A stretch of 64,000 nucleotides of DNA from Hyphomicrobiales bacterium (GTDB lineage Bacteria; Pseudomonadota; Alphaproteobacteria; Parvibaculales; Parvibaculaceae), in contig WGND01000001.1 of assembly GCA_016124805.1 (NCBI GenBank), forward strand, positions 1 to 64,000, read 5' to 3'. The notes below the pieces were generated by a model that saw only the letters and a program-made list of their open reading frames with translations, searched no databases and was not told the DNA's origin. Of the stretch, positions 1 to 8,036 are shown piece after piece (positions within the stretch are counted from its first letter, which is position 1; every line of letters begins with the position of its first letter). The translations under genes were made by a program, and so were the position numbers.

Positions 1-91
1 ACGCATCATGGCTTTAGCAGCAAATGAGCGTGCGGGAGGTCGAGTCCGAATATGGCGAGCGCAAACCGGCGAGGCGGCCTAGAATGGCGAC

Positions 92-1570
92 ATGAAAGAG
101 CCACTTGACCCCGATCTGTGCTATCGCGCGATGCAAGCCAAAGATGCCCGTTTTGACGGTCGCTTCTTTGTCTGCGTGTCATCGACAGGCATTTATTGTC
201 GGCCCGTCTGTCCGGCGCGCGTGCCCAAGAAGAGCAACTGCCTCTTTGTGCCGAGTGCGGCGGCAGCGGAAGAAAAAGGCTATCGCTCCTGTCTGCGCTG
301 CCGCCCCGAGACCGCGCCGGGAACGCCCGCCTGGGCTGGCACGGAAGCCTCGGTGGCGCGCGCCTTGCGGCTGATTGAAGAAGGCGCGCTTGATCAGGGA
401 TCGCTGCCCGCACTTGCCGAGAGACTGGGGCTGGGTGAGCGGCATTTGCGGCGGCTCTTTGTGAGCCATGTCGGCGCGGGCCCGCAGGCCGTGGCGGCCA
501 ACCGGCGGCTGCTGACGGCACGCCAACTCATCCATGAAACAGCCTTGCCGCTTTCCGAGATTGCCCATGCGGCAGGCTTTCAAAGCCTGCGACGCTTCAA
601 TGATGCGATGCTCAAAGCCTATGGCGCGGCCCCCGGCGCCGTGCGACGCCGCGCCGGGATTGCCCAACAGGCGGCGGGCAGCATCGAATTGCGTCTGGGC
701 TATCGGCCGCCCTATGACTGGCCGCTGGTGCTGCGCTATCTGGCCGGACGCGCCATTCCGGGCGTGGAAGTCGTCGATGATGAAAGCTACCAGCGCACAT
801 TCAGGCTGGGTGGCGCAACAGGATGGCTGCGCGTGACGCAGGCCCCCAAAGGCCATGGCCTGCTTGTCCGCATTCATGCCGAAGGACGCCTGCCCGTGCG
901 CCAGCTTGTGGCACGCCTGCGGCGGCTCTTTGATCTCGATGCCGACCCTGACGCGATTGCAAAGGCGCTGGCACATGACCCCTTGATCGGGCCCCGTCTG
1001 CGCGCGCTTCCGGGCCTGCGGGTGCCGGGTGCCTTTGACGGGTTCGAGCTCGCCATTCGCGCAATCCTTGGCCAGCAAATTTCCGTGAAAGGCGCGACGA
1101 CCATTTCAGGCCGGCTGGCCGCGCGACATGGCCGGCATATTGAGACCGATGTGCCGTCACTGCGTTTTGTTTTTCCCGATGCCGAGGCGCTTTCCCGTGG
1201 CGATCTTTCGGGGCTTGGCCTGACAGGCGGGCGCATGAACACTCTCACAGCGATGGCAAGAGCCGTCCATGAGGGCCGCGTTGATTTCTCCCCCGCTGAA
1301 AGCCTGGATGCCAAGATTGAAAGCTTCTGCGCCTTGCCCGGGATCGGCGAATGGACCGCGCATTATGTCGCGTTGCGCGCGATCGGCGAACCCGATGCCT
1401 TTCCGGCCTCCGATCTCGCCTTGCGCAAGGCTGCCGGGGATGGCGAGGTGATGGCGACAAAAGCGCTGGAGGCCCTGTCGCAACACTGGCGACCCTGGCG
1501 GGGCTATGCAGCCCTCGCCCTATGGATGGGCGGCATTGACGCTGACGACAGAAAGGCGCATGCCGCCTGA
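92..1570 (+). CDS. Ada N-terminal/AraC regulator fused to AlkA 3-methyladenine glycosylase
   Basis: Bifunctional alkylation-damage protein of 492 aa. Residues 1-75 match the Ada zinc/methylphosphotriester domain: Cys36, Cys40, Cys67 and Cys70 occupy the positions of the four Ada zinc ligands, one of which accepts methyl groups from phosphotriesters. An AraC-type double HTH follows (about 85-185). The rest is AlkA-like: an AlkA N-domain, then a helix-hairpin-helix GPD glycosylase domain with LPGIGEWTA and the catalytic Asp441 in FPASDLAL. By family knowledge it would excise 3-methyladenine-type bases and act as a methylation-activated transcription factor. The O6-methyltransferase domain of E. 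coli Ada is absent and is supplied by the next gene 38 bp downstream. ATG start chosen because the Ada domain begins there. Confidence 0.93.
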   Translation: MKEPLDPDLCYRAMQAKDARFDGRFFVCVSSTGIYCRPVCPARVPKKSNCLFVPSAAAAEEKGYRSCLRCRPETAPGTPAWAGTEASVARALRLIEEGALDQGSLPALAERLGLGERHLRRLFVSHVGAGPQAVAANRRLLTARQLIHETALPLSEIAHAAGFQSLRRFNDAMLKAYGAAPGAVRRRAGIAQQAAGSIELRLGYRPPYDWPLVLRYLAGRAIPGVEVVDDESYQRTFRLGGATGWLRVTQAPKGHGLLVRIHAEGRLPVRQLVARLRRLFDLDADPDAIAKALAHDPLIGPRLRALPGLRVPGAFDGFELAIRAILGQQISVKGATTISGRLAARHGRHIETDVPSLRFVFPDAEALSRGDLSGLGLTGGRMNTLTAMARAVHEGRVDFSPAESLDAKIESFCALPGIGEWTAHYVALRAIGEPDAFPASDLALRKAAGDGEVMATKALEALSQHWRPWRGYAALALWMGGIDADDRKAHAA

Positions 1571-1608
1571 AGCAGGTGGCATGACACAGATGGAAAAGAG
1601 GCACAGAA

Positions 1609-2118
1609 ATGAAACCCGCCGAAATTGATTTTGCCGTACGCCCGATGAAAACGCCCATCGGCACCATCCGTCTTGTCGCCGTGGAAGAAGGTCTGGTGGG
1701 GGTGCGCTTTGCCAATGATGCCTCTCGCATACGCGACGGCCTCGACAACGCCTCGGCCGAGACGCATCTCGACAATGCAGAAAAAGCGCTCAGCGAATAT
1801 TTCGCCGGCACGCGAAAGGATTTTTCGCATCTGCCGGTGCTGGCAAAGGGTACAGCCTGGCAACTCAAGGTCTGGGGCACGCTTTTCAAGATCCCCTTTG
1901 GCCAGACAAAATCCTATGCCGAGATCGCGCAGAGCGTGGGCAATCCAAAAGCCATGCGCGCCGTTGGCCTTGCCAATGGTCGCAATCCCATTCCGATCAT
2001 CATTCCCTGCCACCGCGTGATCGGCGCCAATGGCACGCTGACCGGCTTTGGCGGCGGGCTGCCTGCAAAGAAATGGTTACTGGAACATGAAGGCGTGGCG
2101 GCGCGTCCGATGATTTGA
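1609..2118 (+). CDS. ogt: Methylated-DNA--protein-cysteine methyltransferase
   Basis: 169-aa suicide repair protein that transfers the alkyl group of O6-methylguanine (and O4-methylthymine) to its own cysteine. The signature PCHRV is at residues 133-137 with the acceptor Cys134, followed by the conserved GGG(L) loop and KKWLLEHE helix near the C-terminus. The length matches the short Ogt form without an Ada domain. It lies 38 bp downstream of the Ada-AlkA fusion on the same strand, so the pair probably forms an adaptive-response operon in which the three Ada activities are distributed over two polypeptides. Confidence 0.95.
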   Translation: MKPAEIDFAVRPMKTPIGTIRLVAVEEGLVGVRFANDASRIRDGLDNASAETHLDNAEKALSEYFAGTRKDFSHLPVLAKGTAWQLKVWGTLFKIPFGQTKSYAEIAQSVGNPKAMRAVGLANGRNPIPIIIPCHRVIGANGTLTGFGGGLPAKKWLLEHEGVAARPMI

Positions 2119-2190
2119 GGTGACGACACAAAAGCCTATGATGAAATCCGAAATTGCGAATCATCGGCATTGTTATTCAGGGAGGCCTTA

Positions 2191-2370
2191 ATGTTGGGTC
2201 ATGGCTATTATGGGTTTTGGTGGCTTATCATTGCGGTACTCGACGTGTTGGCCATCATCCGCATCGCGCAGAGCTCGGCCGAACCGATCTGGAAAGCCAT
2301 CTGGATTGTCGTCGTGATTGCGCTGCCAGTGCTCGGCCTGATCATCTGGTGGCTGTTCGGCCCCAAATGA
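2191..2370 (+). CDS. Small two-helix membrane protein (PLDc_N-like)
   Basis: 59-aa hydrophobic protein with two predicted transmembrane segments (around residues 6-22 and 34-55). The C-terminal helix ends in IIWWLFGPK, which is the pattern of the PLDc_N/PLD-nuclease-N-terminal family of small inner-membrane proteins. The ATG at 2191 is preceded by GGAGG at 2181-2185; an in-frame TTG further upstream has no comparable ribosome-binding site. Function unknown. Confidence 0.7.
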   Translation: MLGHGYYGFWWLIIAVLDVLAIIRIAQSSAEPIWKAIWIVVVIALPVLGLIIWWLFGPK

Positions 2371-2485
2371 TCTTTGGGCGGATTGAATGTACACAATCTA
2401 ATATGTCGACTATGTTTTCCCTCAACTAGGTGATTACTTTTATTGCTGCTTGAGCAGTATATTCTCGAATATTTGGGGTGATAAC

Positions 2486-2842
2486 ATGTCGGTAGAAACT
2501 ACAAATGGCCTTCAAGAAACGCCTAAAACAGCCCCGCAAAAATTTTGTTTTGCATGTGGCGAGCAAGTCGACCCGAGAGCAGAGATCTGCCCAAAATGTG
2601 GCGTCCGCCAGAAAAATCTGACTAATTCAAACAATAAGAACAGAATTACTGCTGCTATTTTAGCTCTCGTATTGGGTGGAATTGGTATTCATCGATTTTA
2701 TCTTGGAAATACGGGTCTAGGCCTATTGTATTTAGTCTTTTTCTGGACATTTATCCCGGCAATTGTAGCATTTGTAGAATTTCTTATTTTCCTCTTTATG
2801 AGTGATGAAGAATTCGATCGATCATATAATTCAGGGGCTTAG
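2486..2842 (+). CDS. Zinc-ribbon TM2-domain membrane protein
   Basis: 118-aa protein. The N-terminus carries a zinc-ribbon, CxxC-x10-CxxC (FCFACG...ICPKCG, about residues 22-39). A TM2 domain follows: a glycine-rich first helix ending in GGIGIHRFYLG, then a second hydrophobic helix. TM2 proteins are small membrane proteins of unknown role; the ribbon suggests a zinc-dependent regulatory or scaffold function, which is inference only. The ATG at 2486 follows GGGGTGAT; an upstream TTG at 2450 is in frame but lacks an SD. Base composition and codon use are clearly AT-richer than the flanking genes, suggesting acquisition. Confidence 0.75.
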   Translation: MSVETTNGLQETPKTAPQKFCFACGEQVDPRAEICPKCGVRQKNLTNSNNKNRITAAILALVLGGIGIHRFYLGNTGLGLLYLVFFWTFIPAIVAFVEFLIFLFMSDEEFDRSYNSGA

Positions 2843-2868
2843 GCTATACGGACATTCCTGATATTGTC

Positions 2869-3528
2869 TCAATTTTTGTCGTGGAAGAATTCTTCCAGAC
2901 GGATACGCCCGTCGCGCGGCAAGGCGCGAAGCGGCACATTGCCTGAAAAACGCGCCATGACGCTCATTGTTTCTTCGAGCGGCACCGGCGCGTTTTCTGA
3001 TTCACTGACCACGATGACGCGCGGGCCAAGGCCATTGCGCTGCATGACATCCAGCGTTGTCAGCGTGTGGCTGATGGTGCCGAGATAGGACCCGACAACC
3101 AGCAGCGGCGAGATGCCGATATGGATATTGAGTTCCTGCATCCAGTCGAGAACGGTATGCGTTTCATCGAGCGGCACCATAAGGCCGCCCACACCTTCGA
3201 TGATGAGCGGATCATGGGCGTGGGAGGCGGCAACACATTCAGCGATCAGGTCATCAAATGAAATGAAGGCGCCCTCGCGGGCTGCCGCCATATCGGGCGA
3301 AAGGGCTGCCTTGAAACGCCAGCGCGAGACGCGGGCGGCATGATCCATCGTGACGGGTTCACCCATGGCGGCCAGCAGATGGGCTGTGTCACTATCCGGG
3401 AAGGTTTTGTCATTAAAGCCGCTGACGACAGGTTTGATGGCATAGGCGCGCAGCTCGCGCGTGAGCATGGCCGAGACATAGGTCTTGCCGATATCGGTTC
3501 CGGAAGAGGTGACGAAGATGGGTGTCAT
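2869..3528 (-). CDS. bioD: ATP-dependent dethiobiotin synthetase
   Basis: 219 aa. Forms the ureido ring of dethiobiotin from 7,8-diaminopelargonate, CO2 and ATP, the penultimate step of biotin synthesis. The P-loop GTDIGKT lies at residues 10-16, and the family motif EGVGGLMVPL is in the middle of the protein. It is the last gene of a three-gene operon read leftward (quinone oxidoreductase-like, bioF, bioD). Its ATG lies one base beyond the bioF stop codon, so translation is probably coupled. Confidence 0.95.
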   Translation of the reverse strand: MTPIFVTSSGTDIGKTYVSAMLTRELRAYAIKPVVSGFNDKTFPDSDTAHLLAAMGEPVTMDHAARVSRWRFKAALSPDMAAAREGAFISFDDLIAECVAASHAHDPLIIEGVGGLMVPLDETHTVLDWMQELNIHIGISPLLVVGSYLGTISHTLTTLDVMQRNGLGPRVIVVSESENAPVPLEETMSVMARFSGNVPLRALPRDGRIRLEEFFHDKN

Positions 3529-3529
3529 G

Positions 3530-4699
3530 TTATTCGGCAGCCCTTTTGGTCATGATCTTTTCACGGACGATTGTTGCCAGACGGGCGATATCCGCATCGC
3601 TGTGTCTGGCCGTGAAGGTGAAACGCAGCCGCGCGGTGCCTTCGGGCACCGTTGGCGGGCGAATGGCGGTGACGAGGAAGCCCTCCGCCTCAAGCAAGGC
3701 CGATGCGGCCAGTGTTTCATCAGCCCCGCCCAGTATGAGCGGTACGATGGGACTTTCGGCAGGCGCCAGATTGAGCGCGCGCGTGAAGCGCTGTGCTTTC
3801 TGAACCGGCAGGGCGGCATAGGCAGGCTCGGTCTCGATCACATCAATCGACGCAATGGCTGCCGCAATGGCCGCCGGCATGAGCCCGGTTGAATAGATGA
3901 GCGTGCGGGCGCGCGTGCGGATAAAATCGCAAACCGGTTTGGACGCGCAGAGATAGCCGCCATAGCCGCCAATGGCTTTGGAGAGCGTGCCCATCTGCAG
4001 CGGCACGTCGACCTTCGCGCCGGTGACGAAACTCGAGCCGCGCCCGGCGCCCACCACACCGATGCCATGGGCATCATCGGTCATCAACCAGGCATCATAT
4101 TTTGCCGCGAGCACGGCCAGTTCGGCGACAGGCGCGAGATCGCCATCCATGCTGAAGACGCCATCCGTGAGGATGAGACAGTGACGCGCGGCCTCGCGAT
4201 GCTGGCGCAACAACTCTTCGAGATGCGCCAGATCATTATGCCGGAAATTATGCGCGGTCGCGCCAGAGAGCTGCGTGCCGGTGAGCAGACAGGAATGGGA
4301 AAGCGCGTCGGCCAGAATGAGATCGCCGGGGCGGGCAAGCGCCGGGATAATACCGATATTTGCCAGATAGCCCGAGCCGAAGACCACGCAATCTTCCGAC
4401 TGTTTCAACTTGGCGAGACGTTGCTCAAGTAAGCTGAAAAGCGGTGTGTTGCCTGTGACAAGGCGCGAGGCACCGGAGCTTGTGCCATAGCGCTTTGTCG
4501 CGTCATTGGCCGCCGCGATCACATCCGGATGATGAGAGAGATTGAGATAATCATTGCAGCAGAAGGAAATCAGCGTCCGTCCGTCGCGATGCACCTCGAC
4601 ATCGTTGAAACGATCCGTCTCGACAAGACGGCGGCGCAAGCTCTGCGCTTCAAGGGCGTCAAGCTTCTGCGTGACGAATTGATCCAGCGACCGGCTCAT
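3530..4699 (-). CDS. bioF: 8-amino-7-oxononanoate synthase
   Basis: 389-aa PLP enzyme of the alpha-oxoamine synthase family. It condenses pimeloyl-ACP or pimeloyl-CoA with L-alanine to give 8-amino-7-oxononanoate (KAPA). The PLP lysine is Lys241 in GTLSKAIGGYGG; the preceding TDDAHGIG motif and SGASRLVTGN are also intact. Its start overlaps the stop of the upstream oxidoreductase gene by 4 bp (ATGA), and bioD follows immediately. Confidence 0.96.
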   Translation of the reverse strand: MSRSLDQFVTQKLDALEAQSLRRRLVETDRFNDVEVHRDGRTLISFCCNDYLNLSHHPDVIAAANDATKRYGTSSGASRLVTGNTPLFSLLEQRLAKLKQSEDCVVFGSGYLANIGIIPALARPGDLILADALSHSCLLTGTQLSGATAHNFRHNDLAHLEELLRQHREAARHCLILTDGVFSMDGDLAPVAELAVLAAKYDAWLMTDDAHGIGVVGAGRGSSFVTGAKVDVPLQMGTLSKAIGGYGGYLCASKPVCDFIRTRARTLIYSTGLMPAAIAAAIASIDVIETEPAYAALPVQKAQRFTRALNLAPAESPIVPLILGGADETLAASALLEAEGFLVTAIRPPTVPEGTARLRFTFTARHSDADIARLATIVREKIMTKRAAE

Positions 4700-5676
4700 G
4701 CGCCCATCCTGATGACGGGCTTGCCGACCATCTTGCGCGTGAGAAGGCGCTGCAGGACATCACCGGCTTCTTCGAGGGGAAAGCTGGCGGTGGGTTCGGG
4801 GTGGATTTTGCCATCGACAACCCAGTCGCAAAGCTTGTGCAACAGGGGCCCGTTAAAACCGGGATCTGCCCGCAGCTCGCCACCCCAGTCCACGCCGACA
4901 AGCGAAGATCGTTTCAACAGGGCGAGATTGAGCGGCAGTTTCGGAATCTCACCGGCCGCAAAGCCAACCACAAGATGGCGGCCGCCCGGCGCGAGACAGC
5001 GGAAGGCTGTTTCGGAAAAAGCGCCGCCCACCGGATCATAGACAACATTGACGCCGCGCTTTTCGAGCATGGCGTCAAGCGACTTTCGCCAGTTAGTATC
5101 TGAATAATCCACAACCATATCCGCGCCATGGGCTTTTGCGGCGTCGCGTTTGTCTGGCGTTGAAGCCGCGGCGATGACGGTCGCGTCCATCGCCTTGGCC
5201 ACATCAATGGCGGCCATGCCGACACCCCCGGCAGCCCCCAGCACCAACACATGCTCGCCGGGCTGCAGCTTGCCGCAGGTCTCCAGTCCATAAAGGGCGG
5301 TGCAATAGGAAATGAGAAAGCCGGCAGCGGCCTCCATGCTCATGTCATCAGGCAATGTCGTGCAGGCCTCGACGGGCAGCAGCACTTTTTCTGCCAGCGC
5401 ACCGCGCGGGGAGAGCGCCATGACGCGCTCGCCGATGAGATCGCCGGACACACCTTCACCGACCGCTTCGATAATACCGGCCACTTCCGAACCGGGAATG
5501 AAGGGCAGGGGCATTTTCACCTGATAGGTGCCCTGCACCAGGAGCGCATCAACATAACCAAGGCCTGCCGCCTCGACGGACAAGACGACCTGACCTGGCG
5601 CGGGCACCGGGTCTTCCATCGTCTCGACCTTCAGGGCTGAAGGCTCCCCATAATTGACGCAGCGTGTGGCTCGCAT
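4696..5676 (-). CDS. NADPH:quinone oxidoreductase-like MDR protein, first gene of the bio operon
   Basis: 326 aa, medium-chain dehydrogenase/reductase superfamily, zeta-crystallin/QOR type without the structural zinc cysteines. The N-terminal GroES-like domain is followed by a Rossmann fold with VLVLGAAGGVGMAAIDVAKA (about residues 143-162) for NADPH binding. It is the promoter-proximal gene of the leftward operon with bioF and bioD, sharing a 4-bp ATGA overlap with bioF. A QOR-like gene is not a known biotin-pathway enzyme; its link may be only transcriptional, or it may act on an unidentified precursor. Divergent from bioB, with a 128-bp shared promoter region. Confidence 0.85.
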   Translation of the reverse strand: MRATRCVNYGEPSALKVETMEDPVPAPGQVVLSVEAAGLGYVDALLVQGTYQVKMPLPFIPGSEVAGIIEAVGEGVSGDLIGERVMALSPRGALAEKVLLPVEACTTLPDDMSMEAAAGFLISYCTALYGLETCGKLQPGEHVLVLGAAGGVGMAAIDVAKAMDATVIAAASTPDKRDAAKAHGADMVVDYSDTNWRKSLDAMLEKRGVNVVYDPVGGAFSETAFRCLAPGGRHLVVGFAAGEIPKLPLNLALLKRSSLVGVDWGGELRADPGFNGPLLHKLCDWVVDGKIHPEPTASFPLEEAGDVLQRLLTRKMVGKPVIRMGA

Positions 5677-5804
5677 GGACTTAACCTTTTATGTCTCTTG
5701 ATTTTTCTGACTGCACCCTAGCCTGCCTTGCATTGCGGGGAAAGCGGCCTATGCTTCGGCAAAACAAGCTTTCACCCCATCCTGATCAGGGGAATTGACG
5801 AGAT

Positions 5805-6869
5805 ATGTCCATCCAGACCCGCACCGACAAGCCTGCTGCCGCCCCCACCCTGAACGCAGCGCGTACCGACCCCGATGTGCTGCGCCATGACTGGTCGCGC
5901 GAAGAAGTGCAGGCGCTTTATGCCCTGCCCTTTAATGACCTGATGTTTGAAGCGCAGATCGTGCATCGCCGCTGGTTCAAGGCCCATCAGGTGCAGATGT
6001 CGACACTGCTCTCGATCAAGACAGGCGGCTGCCCGGAAGATTGCGGCTATTGCGCCCAGAGCGCGAAATTCGATACCGGCCTGAAAGCCTCCAAGCTGAT
6101 GGAAGTGGAAAAGGTGCTGGCCGAAGCGCGTCGCGCAAAAGAAGCCGGCGCCACGCGCTATTGCATGGGGGCCGCCTGGCGCGAGCCCAAGGATCGCGAC
6201 ATGGACATGGTCTGCGCCATGGTCGAAGGCGTGAAGGAAATGGGGATGGAAACCTGCATGACGCTGGGCATGCTGTCCGGCCAGCAGGTGCATCGTCTGG
6301 CCCAGTCCGGCCTCGACTATTACAACCACAATATTGATACCTCGGAAGAATATTACGACAAGATCGTCAGCACACGAAGCTTTGCTGACCGCCTCGACAC
6401 ACTGGAGCGCGTGCGCCAGGCCGGGATCAATGTCTGCTCGGGCGGCATTGTCGGCATGGGCGAAAGCAAGGATGACCGGCTTGGCATGCTGATCGCGCTC
6501 GCCAATCTGGAAGAGCATCCCCAGAGCGTGCCGATCAATATGCTGATGCCGATGGAAGGCACCCCGCTTGGCAAGAGCGAGAAGGTTGATCCCATCGACT
6601 TCGTGCGCATGATTGCCGTTGCGCGCATCATGATGCCGCAATCGGTGGTGCGTCTGGCTGCCGGTCGCGAGCTGATGTCGGAAGAACAGCAGGCACTCTG
6701 CTTCCTTGCCGGTGCCAATTCGATTTTTGTCGGCGACAAGCTCCTTACCGCCAAAAACCCCGAAGCAGACAAGGACAGCAAGCTTTTTGCCAAGCTTGGC
6801 ATTGAACCGATGCCAGCCCATAGCTGCCCGGCGGAAAAAGACGTCTCAGCCGACCGCGCGGTCGGCTGA
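5805..6869 (+). CDS. bioB: Biotin synthase (radical SAM)
   Basis: 354 aa. Inserts sulfur into dethiobiotin using a radical-SAM [4Fe-4S] cluster and a sacrificial [2Fe-2S] cluster. The SAM cluster motif CxxxCxxC is Cys76, Cys80, Cys83 in [19 protein letters not shown] and the late [13 protein letters not shown] block are typical of BioB. Divergent from the qor-bioF-bioD operon. The last eight codons, including the TGA stop, are formed by one half-and-half reading of a perfect palindrome that also encodes the C-terminus of the convergent gene, so both proteins end SADRAVG. Confidence 0.97.
   Translation: MSIQTRTDKPAAAPTLNAARTDPDVLRHDWSREEVQALYALPFNDLMFEAQIVHRRWFKAHQVQMSTLLSIKTGGCPEDCGYCAQSAKFDTGLKASKLMEVEKVLAEARRAKEAGATRYCMGAAWREPKDRDMDMVCAMVEGVKEMGMETCMTLGMLSGQQVHRLAQSGLDYYNHNIDTSEEYYDKIVSTRSFADRLDTLERVRQAGINVCSGGIVGMGESKDDRLGMLIALANLEEHPQSVPINMLMPMEGTPLGKSEKVDPIDFVRMIAVARIMMPQSVVRLAAGRELMSEEQQALCFLAGANSIFVGDKLLTAKNPEADKDSKLFAKLGIEPMPAHSCPAEKDVSADRAVG
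6846..6869. terminator. 24-bp perfect palindrome: shared bidirectional terminator inside two coding ends
   Basis: The 12-base half-site TCAGCCGACCGC is followed directly by its exact reverse complement. On the plus side GTTTTTCG follows, and on the minus side the sequence outward reads GACGTCTTTTTC, so an intrinsic terminator can work in either direction. The palindrome is entirely coding: it holds the stop codon and last seven sense codons of bioB and, read backwards, the same for the GIY-YIG gene. Confidence 0.85.
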
Positions 6870-7190
6870 GTTTTTCGTCTGCCATACTGCAAGACGTGTT
6901 TTTAGTTCAGATGAGAGGTCATAGGGCGTCATGTCCTTGATCTCGAACTGATCAAGTATCGCGAAGCAAAAATCATCCTCACCCTGATGGCGCCAGACAG
7001 ACTGCAGCTTTCTGTTTGGATGCGAGCCATTGCGCAGCGTGAAACGGACCATGTTTTCAGCGGTTTCAATGTTGCGGCCGGGGCCGACCCAGCATTGCCC
7101 CGTTGACCGGCATCGAAGCTCGTAAATGCCTGCAAATATCTTGCGCTCCTTATAGTCGCGCGCGATCTGCCGCTTTTGCATTTTATCCAT
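6846..7190 (-). CDS. GIY-YIG nuclease family protein
   Basis: 114 aa. A GIY motif (AGIYELRCR, about residues 20-28) followed by WVG in place of YIG, then an Arg/Asn-rich helix (NRKLQSVWR), gives the pattern of small standalone GIY-YIG domains. Catalytic competence is uncertain because the second motif is degenerate and the usual late Glu cannot be assigned confidently. The ATG at 7190 has an AGGAGAGG ribosome site lying over the end of the upstream gene (stop at 7192), indicating cotranscription. It converges on bioB and shares its final eight codons with it through a palindrome. Confidence 0.7.
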   Translation of the reverse strand: MDKMQKRQIARDYKERKIFAGIYELRCRSTGQCWVGPGRNIETAENMVRFTLRNGSHPNRKLQSVWRHQGEDDFCFAILDQFEIKDMTPYDLSSELKTRLAVWQTKNSADRAVG

Positions 7191-7191
7191 A

Positions 7192-7776
7192 TCAGCCTCT
7201 CCTGACCGGCTTGCGCGGTGGCAGCGGCGGCACGATGCGGGAGAGCTTCTGATTCAACCGGAAATGCGCCGCCTTGTCGGCAGGTTGCACCCAGTCACGC
7301 CCAATGGCCTGCCAGTCAGAATCGGCAACATCAATACCGAGGCTTGTCAGCAGCCCGCCCTCGCAGACGACGATTTGCGTGCGATAGGGAAAGAGAAAAC
7401 CGCCCTGCCCCAGGGCCGCGCGGGCTTCCTCATAAGTCACAAACCAGGCATTGAGATAGAAGCTCGTCCGGGGTGGAAAAAGCCGCGTGGTATCGAAAGG
7501 CGGCATTTCGATATGGGCTTCGGCCTTGAGATGCGCCCAGTCACGAAAGCCCATTTCGCGCGCAATCACGGCAAGGGCATGTTTGCGCTGGATCAGCGAC
7601 CTGTCGGCAAGAAGCGCATTGGGATTGCCATCGGGCCAGAGCACCGCCAGACGATGGGCTGCACCATAGGCTCGACGCTTGTCGTCACTGGCAAAATCCT
7701 TGAGCAATCTGCTCGCGCGGATTTTATATTCGTCGAGGGGTGGAATAAGGGCTTTGTCTGACGGGTCCGCTCGCAC
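7192..7776 (-). CDS. Hypothetical protein with short helical 'REMGFRDWAHLK' repeat-type N-domain
   Basis: 194 aa if started at the GTG at 7776, chosen because AGGAGGA sits five bases upstream; an upstream in-frame start would add 28 residues of unconvincing sequence. The segment around KHALAVIAREMGFRDWAHLKAE resembles the N-terminal helical module found in some glyoxalase-superfamily and ankyrin-type bacterial proteins. The remainder (with PPRTSFYLNAWFVTYEEARA) is not recognised. Upstream partner of the GIY-YIG gene; the pair sits between bioB and bioA without an obvious biotin role. Confidence 0.6.
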   Translation of the reverse strand: MRADPSDKALIPPLDEYKIRASRLLKDFASDDKRRAYGAAHRLAVLWPDGNPNALLADRSLIQRKHALAVIAREMGFRDWAHLKAEAHIEMPPFDTTRLFPPRTSFYLNAWFVTYEEARAALGQGGFLFPYRTQIVVCEGGLLTSLGIDVADSDWQAIGRDWVQPADKAAHFRLNQKLSRIVPPLPPRKPVRRG

Positions 7777-8036
7777 GGGGTCCTCCTGCTGTTTGAAAAT
7801 CGTCGGTCCGAAACAACGGCAAACAAGACGGAAGTGATGCGAACGATAAATTCGTCTCAACTATCGGCGAAGGTGAGTTCCTCTTTTTCGGACAATGGCA
7901 CCCTTCGCAGCACCAGGGGACTATTTAACGCCTTCATCTGCTTTTGCCAAGCACCTGCCTGAATGCACGTCACAAGACTTGCCATGGCGGCGCAAAAACG
8001 GCCTATTTGCCAAAATGATGAAGAAAGGTCCGCCTC

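Noticed and set aside
1-91. Possible start of a divergent gene at the left edge (ATG reading leftward near position 9)
   Set aside because: Only a few codons lie inside the window and the ribosome site is weak, so no gene can be supported.
5677-5804. Search for a BioR or BirA-type operator in the bioB/qor divergent region
   Set aside because: No TTATCTATAA-like or other clear palindrome was found.
5772-6821. A 349-codon open frame antisense to bioB
   Set aside because: Shadow of bioB with no domain and no ribosome site.
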